Notes under the pieces: model-generated
The model's input: the letters and a program-made list of their open reading frames with translations, nothing else
What the model was told of the DNA's origin: nothing
The model's database searches: none
Source of the DNA: Bacillus thermozeamaize
Lineage (GTDB): Bacteria; Bacillota; Bacilli; ZCTH02-B2
DNA: 64,000 nucleotides
Reading direction: 5' to 3'
NCBI GenBank assembly: GCA_002159075.1
Contig: LZRT01000087.1
Coordinates: forward strand, 1 to 64,000
Shown: piece after piece, positions 47,665 to 57,169 of the stretch
Numbering within the stretch: the stretch's first letter is position 1
Layout: each line of letters starts with the position of its first letter
Translations under genes and position numbers: made by a program

Positions 47665-50085
47665 CTATAACACCTCCCGGTAAAACCCTTTTTGCACCCC
47701 ATAAGGTCCGCACCGGATGGGCACCGGTTTGCTGCTCCACCCGGGCATCCTTGCCAAAATGCTGTTGATCTCCAGTACATCCGTCCGTTTCAGGTTCTTC
47801 AGATCTCCGCCGAAGCACTCGACCCACACCTCGGCCGCACAGATCCGATCCCGAGGCACCGTCTCGCTTTCACCCCGGCCGAACTCGGCCGACCAATACA
47901 GGCGCCTCGATGGAATATCGCGTTTTTCCCATCCCACTGGTACCGGCCGTTCCACGAATTCGCGGATCAGGCCTTCCTTTGCGCTACCAATCAGGTGCTC
48001 CTCTTGTTGGCGCACGGCGATCTCGGCCGCTTCGCCTGTCAGGTACAGCGATTCACCACGCTGCCAGTAGACATAGGCTTCCGCATAGATCTGGTCGACC
48101 TCGCGTTCCAGATCCTCGAAAACTGATTTCTTCGGCGGATTCAGCCCAACATCGACCGGCCAAAAACGCCTGTTGCCGGTCGCGTCCCGGAGGAACTCGC
48201 TGTCGTTCGTCGTGCCCCAGAACACGCAGCGTCTAGGGAAGGCCGTTGTCCGCCGGCCGTAAGGCTCCCGGTAAATGTCCTCTGTGCGACTGAGAAACTG
48301 CTTGATGGCGTTGGTTTCGGATTTATTGAAGCCCTGCAGCTCAGCCACCTCGATGATCCAGATGCCCTGGATGAGCTCGCTGGCCTCCTTGCCCTCGAAC
48401 GTGGTCAGGCTGTCGCTGTACCATTTGCGCCCGAGGACCCGGAGGAACGTCGACTTTCCGATGCCCTGCGGTCCGGCCAGGATCGGCATGTAGTCGTACT
48501 TGCAGCCTGGCTGCATCGCCCTGGCGACGGCAGCGACGATGGCTTTGCGGGCGACCGCCCGGGTGTAGACGTTATCGTCGGCGCCGAGGTAATCGATGAG
48601 CAGCGTATCGAGCCGCGGCACGCCGTCCCAGGTAAGCGATGTGAGATACTCTTGCACCTCGTTGTACCTGTGCCGGTGGGCGACGATCGCAACGGCGTCG
48701 AGGATTTTCTCTTTGCCGGTGATCTGATAGGCGCGTTCGAGGTAATAGCGCAGGCCGGCGTCGTCAGTGTCGGTCCACTGCCGGCGTTCCGGACGCGGGT
48801 CCCAGGGAAGGGGTCCGAGCACCATCCCGCGGACGGCGAATTCGTCGTAGGCGATTTTGCCCTTGAGCAGCGGGTCGTGTTCCAGGATGATCACGATGTT
48901 GTCGATGGTTTTCGCCGCCATGCCGGTCGGTGTGAGCTCGAGCAGCTTGATCCAGTCGTCCTGCTCAGGGTCGCCGACTGGCTGCACTTCGGCGCCCTGG
49001 AACACCTCGACAGCGCGCTCGTACCGCTCCTGCTGCATGATCGCTGCCACGCCGGCGTCTTTCAGCGCAAAAGCCACCATGGCGGTGTATGACGGCAAGC
49101 GATTCGTCGGCGTGTCCGGCAGCGCATCGTCGTCCAGGTCGCCGAACTTGTGCAGGCGCACTAGATCAAAGGCATTGACGAGGCGTCCACTGCACGGGTC
49201 TGTGGCGTGGTGGGAATAGAGGAATTTCCCGTCGTCATACACCACGGCGCCGCCGGTCGTGCTGCCGGCCGTGTACGTGTAGCGGCCGGGCGGGGCGGCG
49301 TCGTCCGCTGGCTCGTAGACGCCTGGCAGAAACTTTTCGATCGCGGCGTGGATGTCGTACAGGCGGCAGAACGCCCCGACGACGCCCGGCTTTGTGAGCG
49401 GATCGCCTTGCTTCGCGGCCAAGCGGACGTGCTTTTTATCATCGCCTGGGATCTGCGGCCAGCTCGTCCAGTCGCGCCAGTCCGCATAGAGCGCCAGCAT
49501 GCCGTCAGCGGACAGAAACGGTTTGTCTCCGTAGCAGTAGACGTACTCGCCGTCTGAGCAGCAGCTTGGCCAGTACATGAGTCTGACCAGCTCAAATGTC
49601 GTCGGATCGCACATGCTGATGCCGATCATTTCCGCGAGTTTGCGGGCGATCGGCTCATACTCGTCCGGCGTCATGGTGCGGTCCGTCGGGACGAGGATAC
49701 GCAGCCGGGGCCGGTCCGGGGAGTGCTTGCGGGTGCTGTAGACGACGTAGGCGCAGCCAAGGCTGTCGATCCGGCGCAGCACATCATCGGTCATGAACGG
49801 CGGGATGTTGTCCAGGTCGAGCGTGATGAGATCCCGGCCGACGATGGCATTGTTTTTTCGGCGGGGACCGGAGAGTTCACCACCGACGAAGCCGCCAACG
49901 TCTTTGAGATCGTCCTGGCGGGACTTCGGCAGTTTCAGGTATTCGGCGAGCGTCTCCGTTCCCCGCACGGCCACGCGCAGGCGTTCGATGAGCTCGGACC
50001 AGTAGATTTTTTGTGCTTGCCAGCTCGTCGACTTTCGGTGGCCGCCGACGGAGATGGTGAGCTCTCGGTTATAGACGAGAGACAT
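47665..50085 (-). CDS. VapE-family primase/helicase
   Basis: 806 residues. The N-terminal half is a PriCT/AEP-like primase region (TLDLDNIPPFMTDDVLRR, VVYSTRKHSPDRPRLRILVP), and the C-terminal half is a VapE superfamily 3-type helicase with Walker A GPQGIGKST near residue 540 and IWIIEVAELQGF, AFPRRCVFWGTTND. It initiates phage replication. Placed beside the iteron cluster. ATG after AAGGGGTG. Confidence 0.88.
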   Translation of the reverse strand: MSLVYNRELTISVGGHRKSTSWQAQKIYWSELIERLRVAVRGTETLAEYLKLPKSRQDDLKDVGGFVGGELSGPRRKNNAIVGRDLITLDLDNIPPFMTDDVLRRIDSLGCAYVVYSTRKHSPDRPRLRILVPTDRTMTPDEYEPIARKLAEMIGISMCDPTTFELVRLMYWPSCCSDGEYVYCYGDKPFLSADGMLALYADWRDWTSWPQIPGDDKKHVRLAAKQGDPLTKPGVVGAFCRLYDIHAAIEKFLPGVYEPADDAAPPGRYTYTAGSTTGGAVVYDDGKFLYSHHATDPCSGRLVNAFDLVRLHKFGDLDDDALPDTPTNRLPSYTAMVAFALKDAGVAAIMQQERYERAVEVFQGAEVQPVGDPEQDDWIKLLELTPTGMAAKTIDNIVIILEHDPLLKGKIAYDEFAVRGMVLGPLPWDPRPERRQWTDTDDAGLRYYLERAYQITGKEKILDAVAIVAHRHRYNEVQEYLTSLTWDGVPRLDTLLIDYLGADDNVYTRAVARKAIVAAVARAMQPGCKYDYMPILAGPQGIGKSTFLRVLGRKWYSDSLTTFEGKEASELIQGIWIIEVAELQGFNKSETNAIKQFLSRTEDIYREPYGRRTTAFPRRCVFWGTTNDSEFLRDATGNRRFWPVDVGLNPPKKSVFEDLEREVDQIYAEAYVYWQRGESLYLTGEAAEIAVRQQEEHLIGSAKEGLIREFVERPVPVGWEKRDIPSRRLYWSAEFGRGESETVPRDRICAAEVWVECFGGDLKNLKRTDVLEINSILARMPGWSSKPVPIRCGPYGVQKGFYREVL

Positions 50086-50096
50086 GGCTGCACCCC

Positions 50097-50726
50097 TTAG
50101 CTGTTCGTTGAGCTGCGAACGGGCAAAATGATCACGTCAACGTTGGCTTCATCCGTGATCAGGATAGGGTTATGTGGGCTGCTGAATCGGACTTTGACCC
50201 CCTCGAACGGGATCTCCGAAAACACGGTCATCGCGTTAGCGAGATAATTGGCGTTCAGGATGATGAGCGGGAAGTCCTCTTTGTCGTAGGTCCCGAAGAA
50301 GCCTCTGAAGCTCACCGTGTTTTCTTCGTCCTTCGCGAACAGATGAATGCGTCCATCCAGGTATGCAAGCCGGATGAGCGGGACTCTTTTGTCGATTTTG
50401 AGAGCGACGGCGAGGGCGCATTCCGCGGCAAAGAGGGCCTGATTGAATTCTTTTGGCTCTGTGTAGCTGAACTCACCGGCATACTGGACGTCGTTAAAAA
50501 CTTTTTCCACGTCCGGATATTGGCCTTCGATCGGCGCGCCGGTTTTGGCGTGCAGGATGACCGGTGAGCTGAGCTTGTGGGCGTCTCTCACCCGGATTGC
50601 ATAATGCCGGTTCGTCGCGTAGACGCAGCCGTCGGCGGCGTAGAAGATGCCGGCCAGAACAGGGGTCAGGCCTCCCAAACCAACAAATTTTTTGATATGT
50701 TTGTTAAGGATGATTTCTTTGAACAT
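50097..50726 (-). CDS. Two-domain sliding-clamp-like protein
   Basis: 209 residues. FYAADGCVYATNRHYAIRV and GQYPDVEKVF match domain II of the DNA polymerase III beta clamp, and LIILNANYLANAM with PILITDEANVDVIILPVR match domain III including the closing P-V-R motif. Domain I is absent. Bacterial clamps are dimers of three domains; this one would need three copies for a six-domain ring. Lies between VapE and polymerase genes. Confidence 0.65.
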   Translation of the reverse strand: MFKEIILNKHIKKFVGLGGLTPVLAGIFYAADGCVYATNRHYAIRVRDAHKLSSPVILHAKTGAPIEGQYPDVEKVFNDVQYAGEFSYTEPKEFNQALFAAECALAVALKIDKRVPLIRLAYLDGRIHLFAKDEENTVSFRGFFGTYDKEDFPLIILNANYLANAMTVFSEIPFEGVKVRFSSPHNPILITDEANVDVIILPVRSSTNS

Positions 50727-50732
50727 GTGAGG

Positions 50733-51080
50733 TCACCTCAAAACTGCAAATTGGATTTCATCCGGCACAATGTCTCTGCATCCATGCTCAGATCCGATGA
50801 TCAGCGTTTCCGGATCGACATAATGGAAAGCGTAATACCAGGGGTCTCCGTTTGCTCCGGTCGGCCTGGAGACGAACAGGAGCGTGCGGTCCACCCGACC
50901 GACGTATTCCAGCCAGAAGCCGTCCTGCATCTCAAAAGTGCTGCGGGCTTTGCGACCGATTTTTGAGATTTTGTCCCCAGGGACAATCAGCTGCTCCCCG
51001 AGCTGTACGGCTTCCGGCCGGATCTTCTCTCCTTCCTCGAGCATTCCGTACATGGCGCCCCATTTAAGGACGGTGATCAT
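50733..51080 (-). CDS. Hypothetical phage replication-region protein
   Basis: 115 residues: ITVLKWGAMYGMLEEGEKIR, IGRKARSTFEMQDGFWLEYV, YVDPETLIIGSEHGCRDIVP. Mostly beta strands, no family recognised. It overlaps the next upstream gene by four bases and lies six bases from the clamp-like gene, so it is co-expressed with the replication module. Confidence 0.55.
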   Translation of the reverse strand: MITVLKWGAMYGMLEEGEKIRPEAVQLGEQLIVPGDKISKIGRKARSTFEMQDGFWLEYVGRVDRTLLFVSRPTGANGDPWYYAFHYVDPETLIIGSEHGCRDIVPDEIQFAVLR

Positions 51081-51856
51081 TTTGCCGCTTCCTCAATGAG
51101 CTGGTCTAGGTGCCAGCGGGCCTTTTTCAGATCCTCGACACTTTTCCACGCACACAGGTGCTGAATCACGGCTCCGGTACAGTAGGCAGCAACGCCGGTT
51201 AGGCCTTCCGTGGCGAAATTGATCACGTCGATGAGCTTGATTTCGGAGATTTGGCCCGGATCGGTGTCTACGGCCTTCTCAACCGTCTGCAGCAGGGCGT
51301 CCCGTTCCGCCTGGAGCTGGGTGACAGCCTCCTCCAGCTCCCTGATCCGGACCGTTTTCTCAGCGAGCAGCTGGTTGAGGCGTTCAACGATCGCGTCCTT
51401 TTGCATGTCCTGTTGCAGCTCCTGGGTAAATGTGCACTGATCTGCTTCTTCACGCGAATCAGGAGCAGGCTGTTGCTCGCCCCGCAACTGCTCCAGCGCC
51501 TTATCCTCATCTTCCTTTTCCCGGACGCCCCACTCTTTCAGGTTCCGGTAAAATTTCGTCGTGTTAGTGGGAAAATATCTCTTTTGAATTTCGGAACGGC
51601 TTTTACCTTCAAGCCGTAACCGTAAATATTGCTCCCTGGTCAGTTCCGCCAATTCGGTATCCTCCTTTTCACGTTTCGATTTTGAAAGCAAAATGATTGG
51701 TCTTTTCTCCTTGCTGAGCTGACCGGTCTGGCGATACCGTTCCAACTCCTCGGGGCTCAATTTGTATGTGATGACCGGCCCGCTGCTTCTCGCTTTGAGC
51801 TCGACATCTCGTTTCGGGACTGGCGTCCCATGCATTCCGGATCGAAGATGCAGCAC
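51077..51856 (-). CDS. Phage protein with coiled coil and DUF3310-like C terminus
   Basis: About 259 residues from the GTG at 51856 or 51865. ITYKLSPEELERYRQTGQLS is an N-terminal element, then TREQYLRLRLEGKSRSEIQK is a helix-turn-helix-like repeat, followed by a coiled coil (VRIRELEEAVTQLQAERDAL) and a C terminus (CAWKSVEDLKKARWHLDQLI) like DUF3310 proteins, which are nucleotide-kinase-like phage accessories. Function unproven. Confidence 0.5.
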   Translation of the reverse strand: MLHLRSGMHGTPVPKRDVELKARSSGPVITYKLSPEELERYRQTGQLSKEKRPIILLSKSKREKEDTELAELTREQYLRLRLEGKSRSEIQKRYFPTNTTKFYRNLKEWGVREKEDEDKALEQLRGEQQPAPDSREEADQCTFTQELQQDMQKDAIVERLNQLLAEKTVRIRELEEAVTQLQAERDALLQTVEKAVDTDPGQISEIKLIDVINFATEGLTGVAAYCTGAVIQHLCAWKSVEDLKKARWHLDQLIEEAAK

Positions 51857-51866
51857 CTTAACCACC

Positions 51867-53834
51867 TCAATCCTTCATGTAGAAATCGCTGATAAATCCA
51901 GCCGCATCCATCGGCAGCCCCGGCGCCCAGGGAATCGGCTCCCGCATGATGGCCAGCATCTCTTCCAGTCGATCGCCTTCCACCTCGGCCACGATCTCGT
52001 CGTGCACGTGCATGACGATCTCGAAGCCAGCCATGTGCAGCTTCATCATGGCGTTGGCGAGGCAATCCCGGCTGATCGCTTGCACGACGTTCTCCGTCAA
52101 CTTCCCACCGTAAGTGCTCAGGACTGTCCACTTCCCGCCCTCGGTGCCATAGTAGTGCACTGCCGGCCGGCCGAGGTCGTTTTCAACGATGTGCGGGCGC
52201 GGATAGAAGAGTTTCCGCCCGCTGGGCAGTCTAATCGTCATGAAGTCCTGCCCCGTCTTCCAGTCCATTTCCCGGGCGATCACCAGTCCTCGGAGCCCCA
52301 CCGCCTCGCCGGTTTGTACGACATGAAGCGCCGCCGTCCCGATCGACCGCCAAAACTGCACGATGGCGCGGTTGGCATTGCGCCAACGTTCAACGATGTC
52401 TGGCAGCTCGTCCTCGGACAGCCCCATGTCCAGCGCGCCCATTGCAATGAGCGCCCCGACGCCGCCCTGGTAGCCGAGCGCGAGTTCCGCGATCTTGCCT
52501 TTTTGGCGGAGCTCTTTGGTGATGGTATCGAGCGGGATGCCGAACATCTGACTGGCTGTTGCTTCGTAGATTTTGCCGTGCGTCCGGAATACTTCCAGAC
52601 GCCATTGTTCGCCGGCGATCCAGGACAGCACGCGGGCCTCGATCGACGAAAAGTCTGCGACATGAAGCTTTGCTCCGGGGCGCGCGATCAGCGCCGTGCG
52701 GATGAGCTGTGAGAGCGTGTCGGACAGGCTGCCGTAGAGCAATTTCAGCGCCTGTGCGTCTCCACGGACGGCATATCCGCGCGCCAGCTCAATCGCCGGC
52801 AGGCTGTTCCGCGGCAGATTTTGAACTTGTACCAGCCGGCCGGCCCATCTGCCGGTACGGTTTGCGCCGTAGAACTGGAACAGTCCGCGGATTCGGCCGT
52901 CGTCACATACCGTTTCACGCATGGCGGCGTACTTTTTGGTGCTGCTCTTTGACAACTCTTGCCGAATCTCCAACACGCGCCGAGCCTTTCCCGGCTCCAG
53001 GCGGTTGATCATTTTGGCGACGGTCCCTTTCCGCAGGTCGGCCACTTCCTCGCCCGTTTCTTCTTCGAGCCATTGGGTAAGTTGCTGAACAGATTTTGGA
53101 TTTTCGATGCCGGTTAGCTGTACTGCTTCAGAGATCAGTGCAGCCGTTTCCGTGTCGAGCATTTGTATCGCTGATTCAACGAGCTGGCGGTCACATTGCA
53201 CGCCGCGCTCGTTGATCCACATGTCAATTAGCCAGAGCACCCATTCTTGCCCCGGTACCGGGAAGGCGTCGAGCTTTTCGGCGATCGCCATTTCGGCGTA
53301 CACGTCGTTTGCGTTGTACTCTTTGAACAGCTGCCACTTCTCCGGCTCGTGGTGCGGCAATGTGCGCGTGCGATAGCCATTGGATTTGGTCGGCGTCTGC
53401 GGGACGCAGAACGTCCGGATCAGCGCGCCGCCGACGGACATCTTTTTCTTGTCTTGCGGCAGGCCGAGCGCCTCCCCAGCCGCCGCCAGGCTGCCCGGAT
53501 AACCGCAATAGTAGGAGTGCACCATGCTGCACTTCCACTGCCACAGCCACGCCAGGAGCTGATCCCGCGGGAGGCCGAAATGCCGACCGAGCGCGTACCA
53601 TTCAAATGCCGCATTCCATGCCCGCTTTTCCACGCTCGGGTCAAACAGCGCCTGAACAATGTGCGGCGGAATTTGCTCCCCCTGCGCCAGATCCACCACT
53701 TGCACCAGTTGACCATCAAGGCTATAAGCGAACAGGAGCACCTGGAAATCGGGGGCCTGCACGTATTTGTACAGGCCCGATTTCGACAGGTCGACAGAGC
53801 TGTATGTTTCGATGTCCACGCTCAACCGGCTCAT
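51867..53834 (-). CDS. Family A DNA polymerase with N-terminal 3'-5' exonuclease
   Basis: 655 residues. SVDIETYSSVDL (exo I, D-x-E) and KEYNANDVYAEM (exo III) form a DnaQ-like proofreading domain. Polymerase motif A is VADFSSIEARVLSWIAG, motif B region ELRQKGKIAELALGYQGG, motif C MHVHDEIVAEV. All catalytic acidic residues are present. Overlaps the ssDNA-binding gene by ATGA. This is the phage replicative polymerase. Confidence 0.95.
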   Translation of the reverse strand: MSRLSVDIETYSSVDLSKSGLYKYVQAPDFQVLLFAYSLDGQLVQVVDLAQGEQIPPHIVQALFDPSVEKRAWNAAFEWYALGRHFGLPRDQLLAWLWQWKCSMVHSYYCGYPGSLAAAGEALGLPQDKKKMSVGGALIRTFCVPQTPTKSNGYRTRTLPHHEPEKWQLFKEYNANDVYAEMAIAEKLDAFPVPGQEWVLWLIDMWINERGVQCDRQLVESAIQMLDTETAALISEAVQLTGIENPKSVQQLTQWLEEETGEEVADLRKGTVAKMINRLEPGKARRVLEIRQELSKSSTKKYAAMRETVCDDGRIRGLFQFYGANRTGRWAGRLVQVQNLPRNSLPAIELARGYAVRGDAQALKLLYGSLSDTLSQLIRTALIARPGAKLHVADFSSIEARVLSWIAGEQWRLEVFRTHGKIYEATASQMFGIPLDTITKELRQKGKIAELALGYQGGVGALIAMGALDMGLSEDELPDIVERWRNANRAIVQFWRSIGTAALHVVQTGEAVGLRGLVIAREMDWKTGQDFMTIRLPSGRKLFYPRPHIVENDLGRPAVHYYGTEGGKWTVLSTYGGKLTENVVQAISRDCLANAMMKLHMAGFEIVMHVHDEIVAEVEGDRLEEMLAIMREPIPWAPGLPMDAAGFISDFYMKD

Positions 53835-54559
53835 ATGCCATAGATGCCCCCGCCGAGCGGCTGCCCGGTGATCGGGTCAATTTGTTGCTGCGCCTGCGGG
53901 GCGGCAGGCTGGCCATACGCCGGCGGCTGCGGGTTGGTGTATTGCCCGTAGCCCTGCTGTGCAGCAGGCGGCACATATGCGCCAGGTTGCCCATACACTG
54001 CCGACCCGGCCGGCGCCGGACTGGGAGCCGGCGCGCTGCCGAATGCCTCTTCCGCCGTCACGCGGCCGCCGAGCGGTTCGCCGTCGCGCAGGATCTGGAC
54101 CGGGCCGAGGCCTGCGCCGATCCCGCGGTTGCCGCTGTTCGAATACGGGAAGAAGTTCACATGCACTCTGCCGTAGACACCCGAATACACCTTCGTCGGA
54201 TCGAGGATCGGATTGAGTTGCGCGTCAACAACCTCCGGTTTCTGTTTGCTCGACGCGGTGAAAACCCAATGCCCTTTGCACTCCGGTCCAAATGGCTCAC
54301 CGTTCGGCCGCACACCGTCACCGTCGTGAATAGGTGTTTTGAGCGGCGGTCTGGCACCGTTCCATTTCGTCGTGACACCCAGTTCATAGGCTGCCTGAAT
54401 GGCCTGCTGAATCCGCTGGTAGGTCGCCACATCGCTTTTCGGAAGCAGAATCGTCACGCTGTACCTCGGTTCTCCACCTTGCTGATTGGCTCTCGGTTGC
54501 AGCAGATTCACGTAGCTCAGTCGCACTTCGCCCGTTACCACACTCGTTGCTTGACTCAT
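53831..54559 (-). CDS. DUF2815 single-stranded-DNA-binding protein
   Basis: 242 residues. Core (1-165) has VTGEVRLSYVNLLQPRA, YSVTILLPKSDVATYQRI, PNGEPFGPECKGHWVFTAS and GVYGRVHVNFFPYSNSGNRG, as in DUF2815 proteins with a T7 gp2.5-like OB fold. The last 75 residues are Pro/Gln/Tyr/Gly-rich and disordered. Lies directly before the polymerase. Confidence 0.85.
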   Translation of the reverse strand: MSQATSVVTGEVRLSYVNLLQPRANQQGGEPRYSVTILLPKSDVATYQRIQQAIQAAYELGVTTKWNGARPPLKTPIHDGDGVRPNGEPFGPECKGHWVFTASSKQKPEVVDAQLNPILDPTKVYSGVYGRVHVNFFPYSNSGNRGIGAGLGPVQILRDGEPLGGRVTAEEAFGSAPAPSPAPAGSAVYGQPGAYVPPAAQQGYGQYTNPQPPAYGQPAAPQAQQQIDPITGQPLGGGIYGI

Positions 54560-54582
54560 CGTCTCTTCTCCTTTGCAAGTTT

Positions 54583-55764
54583 TTATTGGGCATCAGCGGT
54601 TGAGAAAACCGCTGCTGCTTTTGTGTAGGCGGGACGTTTGTCCTCGATCGGCGCCAGGGTGGGTTTCCCCGGCTCTTTGATGACGTGCCCAGGAACTTCG
54701 AGCAGCTCGCGGTACTGCTCTTTGCCCAGGGCTTTCTCCAGCTGCGCCGGCGTGAGCGGCCGGCGTTCGTAGAGGATCGCTTCGTCGATGCCGGCCGCTT
54801 TCAGGGCCTCGAACGCTTTATCCAGGTCGGCGTAGATCCGGGAGGATCGCCCTTCTACGGCCTTCCAGCCGGGTACGTCACCGCCGTCCAGAATGTGAGA
54901 TAGCGCCAGCTCCTTCAGGTCGTTGTACCAGCTAACGATTCCCTCCGCTTTCCGGAGGATCTCTCCCACCTCTTCCCAGCTAATGATCGGCGGTTTGAAC
55001 GGCATAAGCTCCGCCGCGGCGAAATACTGTTCGATCCGCGCCCGGCAGCGCTCTTTCGCTCGGCAGAACTCACAGTGCGGGCCGACGACAAATGCGCCCT
55101 CGCCGGCAAAGGCCTTCTGAGCGATCGGTGCGATCTCTGCTGCCCAGGCTTCCAGCTCTTCGACCGTGATTTCCTCTTCCTGCGGCTCGTTGTATACTCG
55201 CGGCTGGATGATCGCCATGCGGATGCGTCGGACCGGGAAGATCCCGGCGACGGCTTTCAGGGCACCTAAGGCGTAGAGGCGCATCTGCTCGTTACCCTGG
55301 GCGGTCACTGGCTTACCCTGACCGGTTTTGAGGTCGGCGACGACCAGCAGATCGTCACCCACCGCAATGAAATCGGCGGTCCCAAAACCACCCGGCGCCA
55401 CGTGCGAGTAGTCGACCCGCGTTTCGATCATCACGTATGGCCGCGAGCTGAACAGCATTTCAACCGATTTGCAGTAGTCAACGAAGGTGTCGACGATCTT
55501 TTCCAGCTCGGGCGTGTAGAGTTCGTTCTGCCGGAACTTTCGCATAATGCCGGCGAACTTCTGCGGTCCGATTGGCTCGATGAAATGTTTCCTGAGCTTT
55601 GCCTCCGCCATCTCATGCGCCAGGCGGCCGGAGTCGGCGTAGGATGAAGGCCGCTCCGGCAGCGTCTCTTCCAGCCGTGCGCTCGGCGTACAGCGCAGCC
55701 AGCGGTGTGCGGAGCTGGCGGAGAGGAGCGCGTGCTCCCGATCCGCGTGGGAATCGACCGTCAT
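54583..55764 (-). CDS. DUF2800 RecB-like PD-(D/E)XK nuclease
   Basis: 393 residues. AHRWLRCTPSARLEETLPE, GTADFIAVGDDLLVVADLKTG (metal-binding Asp and Asp-x-Lys core), GNEQMRLYALGAL (RecB motif) and CEFCRAKERCRAR (Cys cluster for an iron-sulphur site). DUF2800 nucleases pair with DUF2815 proteins in phage recombination/replication modules. Overlaps the upstream gene by four bases. Confidence 0.88.
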   Translation of the reverse strand: MTVDSHADREHALLSASSAHRWLRCTPSARLEETLPERPSSYADSGRLAHEMAEAKLRKHFIEPIGPQKFAGIMRKFRQNELYTPELEKIVDTFVDYCKSVEMLFSSRPYVMIETRVDYSHVAPGGFGTADFIAVGDDLLVVADLKTGQGKPVTAQGNEQMRLYALGALKAVAGIFPVRRIRMAIIQPRVYNEPQEEEITVEELEAWAAEIAPIAQKAFAGEGAFVVGPHCEFCRAKERCRARIEQYFAAAELMPFKPPIISWEEVGEILRKAEGIVSWYNDLKELALSHILDGGDVPGWKAVEGRSSRIYADLDKAFEALKAAGIDEAILYERRPLTPAQLEKALGKEQYRELLEVPGHVIKEPGKPTLAPIEDKRPAYTKAAAVFSTADAQ

Positions 55765-56315
55765 ATCTTCGCGCCCCTCTGCCGCAGCACGGCCGCGTAC
55801 TCACCGTAGCGCTCTTTCGGCAGCTGGTTCAGCGCCGTGATGCCGAACTGCTGGAAGATTTCGAAGATGTTATGTCCAGCCTGCTGCAGCTGCATGGTTG
55901 CGACCGCCAGCTGGTTGAAATCGTATTGCGGCACCGACGTGGGTGCGGTTGGCGGAGTTGTCGGCGCGGCCGTCGGTGCGGAGGCCGGAGCAGTTGGAGC
56001 CGCCGAGTTGGACGGCTGAGCAGCCGGTGCCGCTGTGGGGGCAGTCGGAGCAGCGGATTGCGGCGCAGAAATCTGCGGCACGCTGGCCGGAGCGGCCACC
56101 GGCGCCGCCGTGGGAGCCGTTTGAGCCGGCTCCGGGGCGACCTGGGCAGCCGGCTGCTCCGCCGATGCTACCGGAGCGCCAGACGCCTCCACTGTCGAAA
56201 CTTCCGTGTCCGTGATCTCCTCGGCAGGCAGCCGGAAAATCGCATAGGCGAGGTCATGCACCAGCTGCTTTGCCTCCATGGCATTGTTGGCGGAAATAGT
56301 GATAGTGATCGGCAT
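55761..56315 (-). CDS. Phage protein with a long Ala/Pro/Thr linker
   Basis: 184 residues. An N-terminal domain (ITISANNAMEAKQLVHDL) and a C-terminal helix-rich end (FEIFQQFGITALNQLPKERYG) flank about 85 residues made largely of Ala, Pro, Thr and Val. It lies before the DUF2800 nuclease, sharing ATGA. No function recognised; a tethering role is possible. Confidence 0.6.
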   Translation of the reverse strand: MPITITISANNAMEAKQLVHDLAYAIFRLPAEEITDTEVSTVEASGAPVASAEQPAAQVAPEPAQTAPTAAPVAAPASVPQISAPQSAAPTAPTAAPAAQPSNSAAPTAPASAPTAAPTTPPTAPTSVPQYDFNQLAVATMQLQQAGHNIFEIFQQFGITALNQLPKERYGEYAAVLRQRGAKI

Positions 56316-56375
56316 ATAACTCCTCCTTCAAAGTGTGGTATAATGCCGATAAGGTGGTTTTCTTTTTGGCCGTCC

Positions 56376-56858
56376 TCACAGGGCGGCTTTTTCTCTTTCA
56401 ACCCGGAAAAACTTCAACCATAGCTCGATGTTCACCAAAGGAATTTCCCATTGGTTCTGGTACAGTCCGGCAATGAAATCGCGTTTAAACTCCTGGTAAA
56501 TTTCAGGTTCCGGATCGGTCGTGCCGAGAACGTCGCCGATGATGCTGCGTGCCAGATCCGCCGGGCCGCTGCCGCCGTAGCCCCAATTGAAGCCGTCCGG
56601 GCTGTGATGGACGAGATGCCGCAGCGGCTCTTGCACCCCGTTCCGGATCCGCACGACCTTCACCGTGCCGTCCGGTCCGCGTGCGCCGGCATAGCCGTCG
56701 GCGATGGTCGGGGTGATGACGATCGAGTCGTCGGCGTTACGCTGGTCCCGGGCCGTCTCGCCTTGGATCTTCCGCCAGCAGATGAGACCGTATCCGAGCT
56801 CCCGAGCCTTCGGGTTTTTCAGCGCGCGTCCGCAGCGGCCGCATTCGATCACTTGCAT
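56376..56858 (-). CDS. Protein with DUF6011-like zinc finger and DUF6166-like domain
   Basis: 160 residues from the ATG at 56858. QVIECGRCGRALKNPKAREL with YGLICWRK is a C-x2-C...C zinc element; the rest carries DGFNWGYGGSGPADLARSIIG, the DUF6166 motif. Small phage-early protein; function unknown. The 60 bp between this gene and the next hold a short A/T-rich stretch only. Confidence 0.65.
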   Translation of the reverse strand: MQVIECGRCGRALKNPKARELGYGLICWRKIQGETARDQRNADDSIVITPTIADGYAGARGPDGTVKVVRIRNGVQEPLRHLVHHSPDGFNWGYGGSGPADLARSIIGDVLGTTDPEPEIYQEFKRDFIAGLYQNQWEIPLVNIELWLKFFRVEREKAAL

Positions 56859-56876
56859 GCCGTTTTTCACCTCCTT

Positions 56877-57011
56877 TCAAGATGCCAGATACGCCACCCA
56901 CGTCCCCGCCTCCACGCGGCGGACGAATTCCTCGAACGTGATGCCGTACCGCTCGCGGATGCGGAAGTGGACGAAGTAGTTGCCCAATTTCTCCAGTCGA
57001 TCGTCGTCCAT
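56877..57011 (-). CDS. Small early phage protein
   Basis: Translation gives 44 residues: MDDDRLEKLGNYFVHFRIRE, then GITFEEFVRRVEAGTW. It is preceded by AAAGGACGG on the minus strand and by another small early gene. The compact helix plus GITFEEFV pattern recurs in small proteins of Firmicute phages. Function unknown. Confidence 0.65.
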   Translation of the reverse strand: MDDDRLEKLGNYFVHFRIRERYGITFEEFVRRVEAGTWVAYLAS

Positions 57012-57161
57012 TTAAGACCGTCCTTTCCCGTACGACTCAACTGCAACCTGCAAGACCGCGTATCCGTGGATGGCGTCCTCAAGCGTCCAATTCTCCCGGA
57101 GCCATGGATCGTAGCGGTCACCGTCACAGGCCTCCGTGATCCAGAGCAGGGTGTCGGGCAT
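57012..57161 (-). CDS. Small early phage protein
   Basis: 49 residues from the ATG at 57161 after GGAGGTGACC (MPDTLLWITEACDGDRYDPW). Acidic, with WTLEDAIHGYAVLQ in the middle. No family recognised. Its stop touches the start of the next small gene. Confidence 0.55.
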   Translation of the reverse strand: MPDTLLWITEACDGDRYDPWLRENWTLEDAIHGYAVLQVAVESYGKGRS

Positions 57162-57169
57162 GGTGTTGG

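Noticed and set aside
51762-52712. A 316-codon plus-strand open frame
   Set aside because: It is antisense to the DNA polymerase gene whose motifs A, B and C are all intact.
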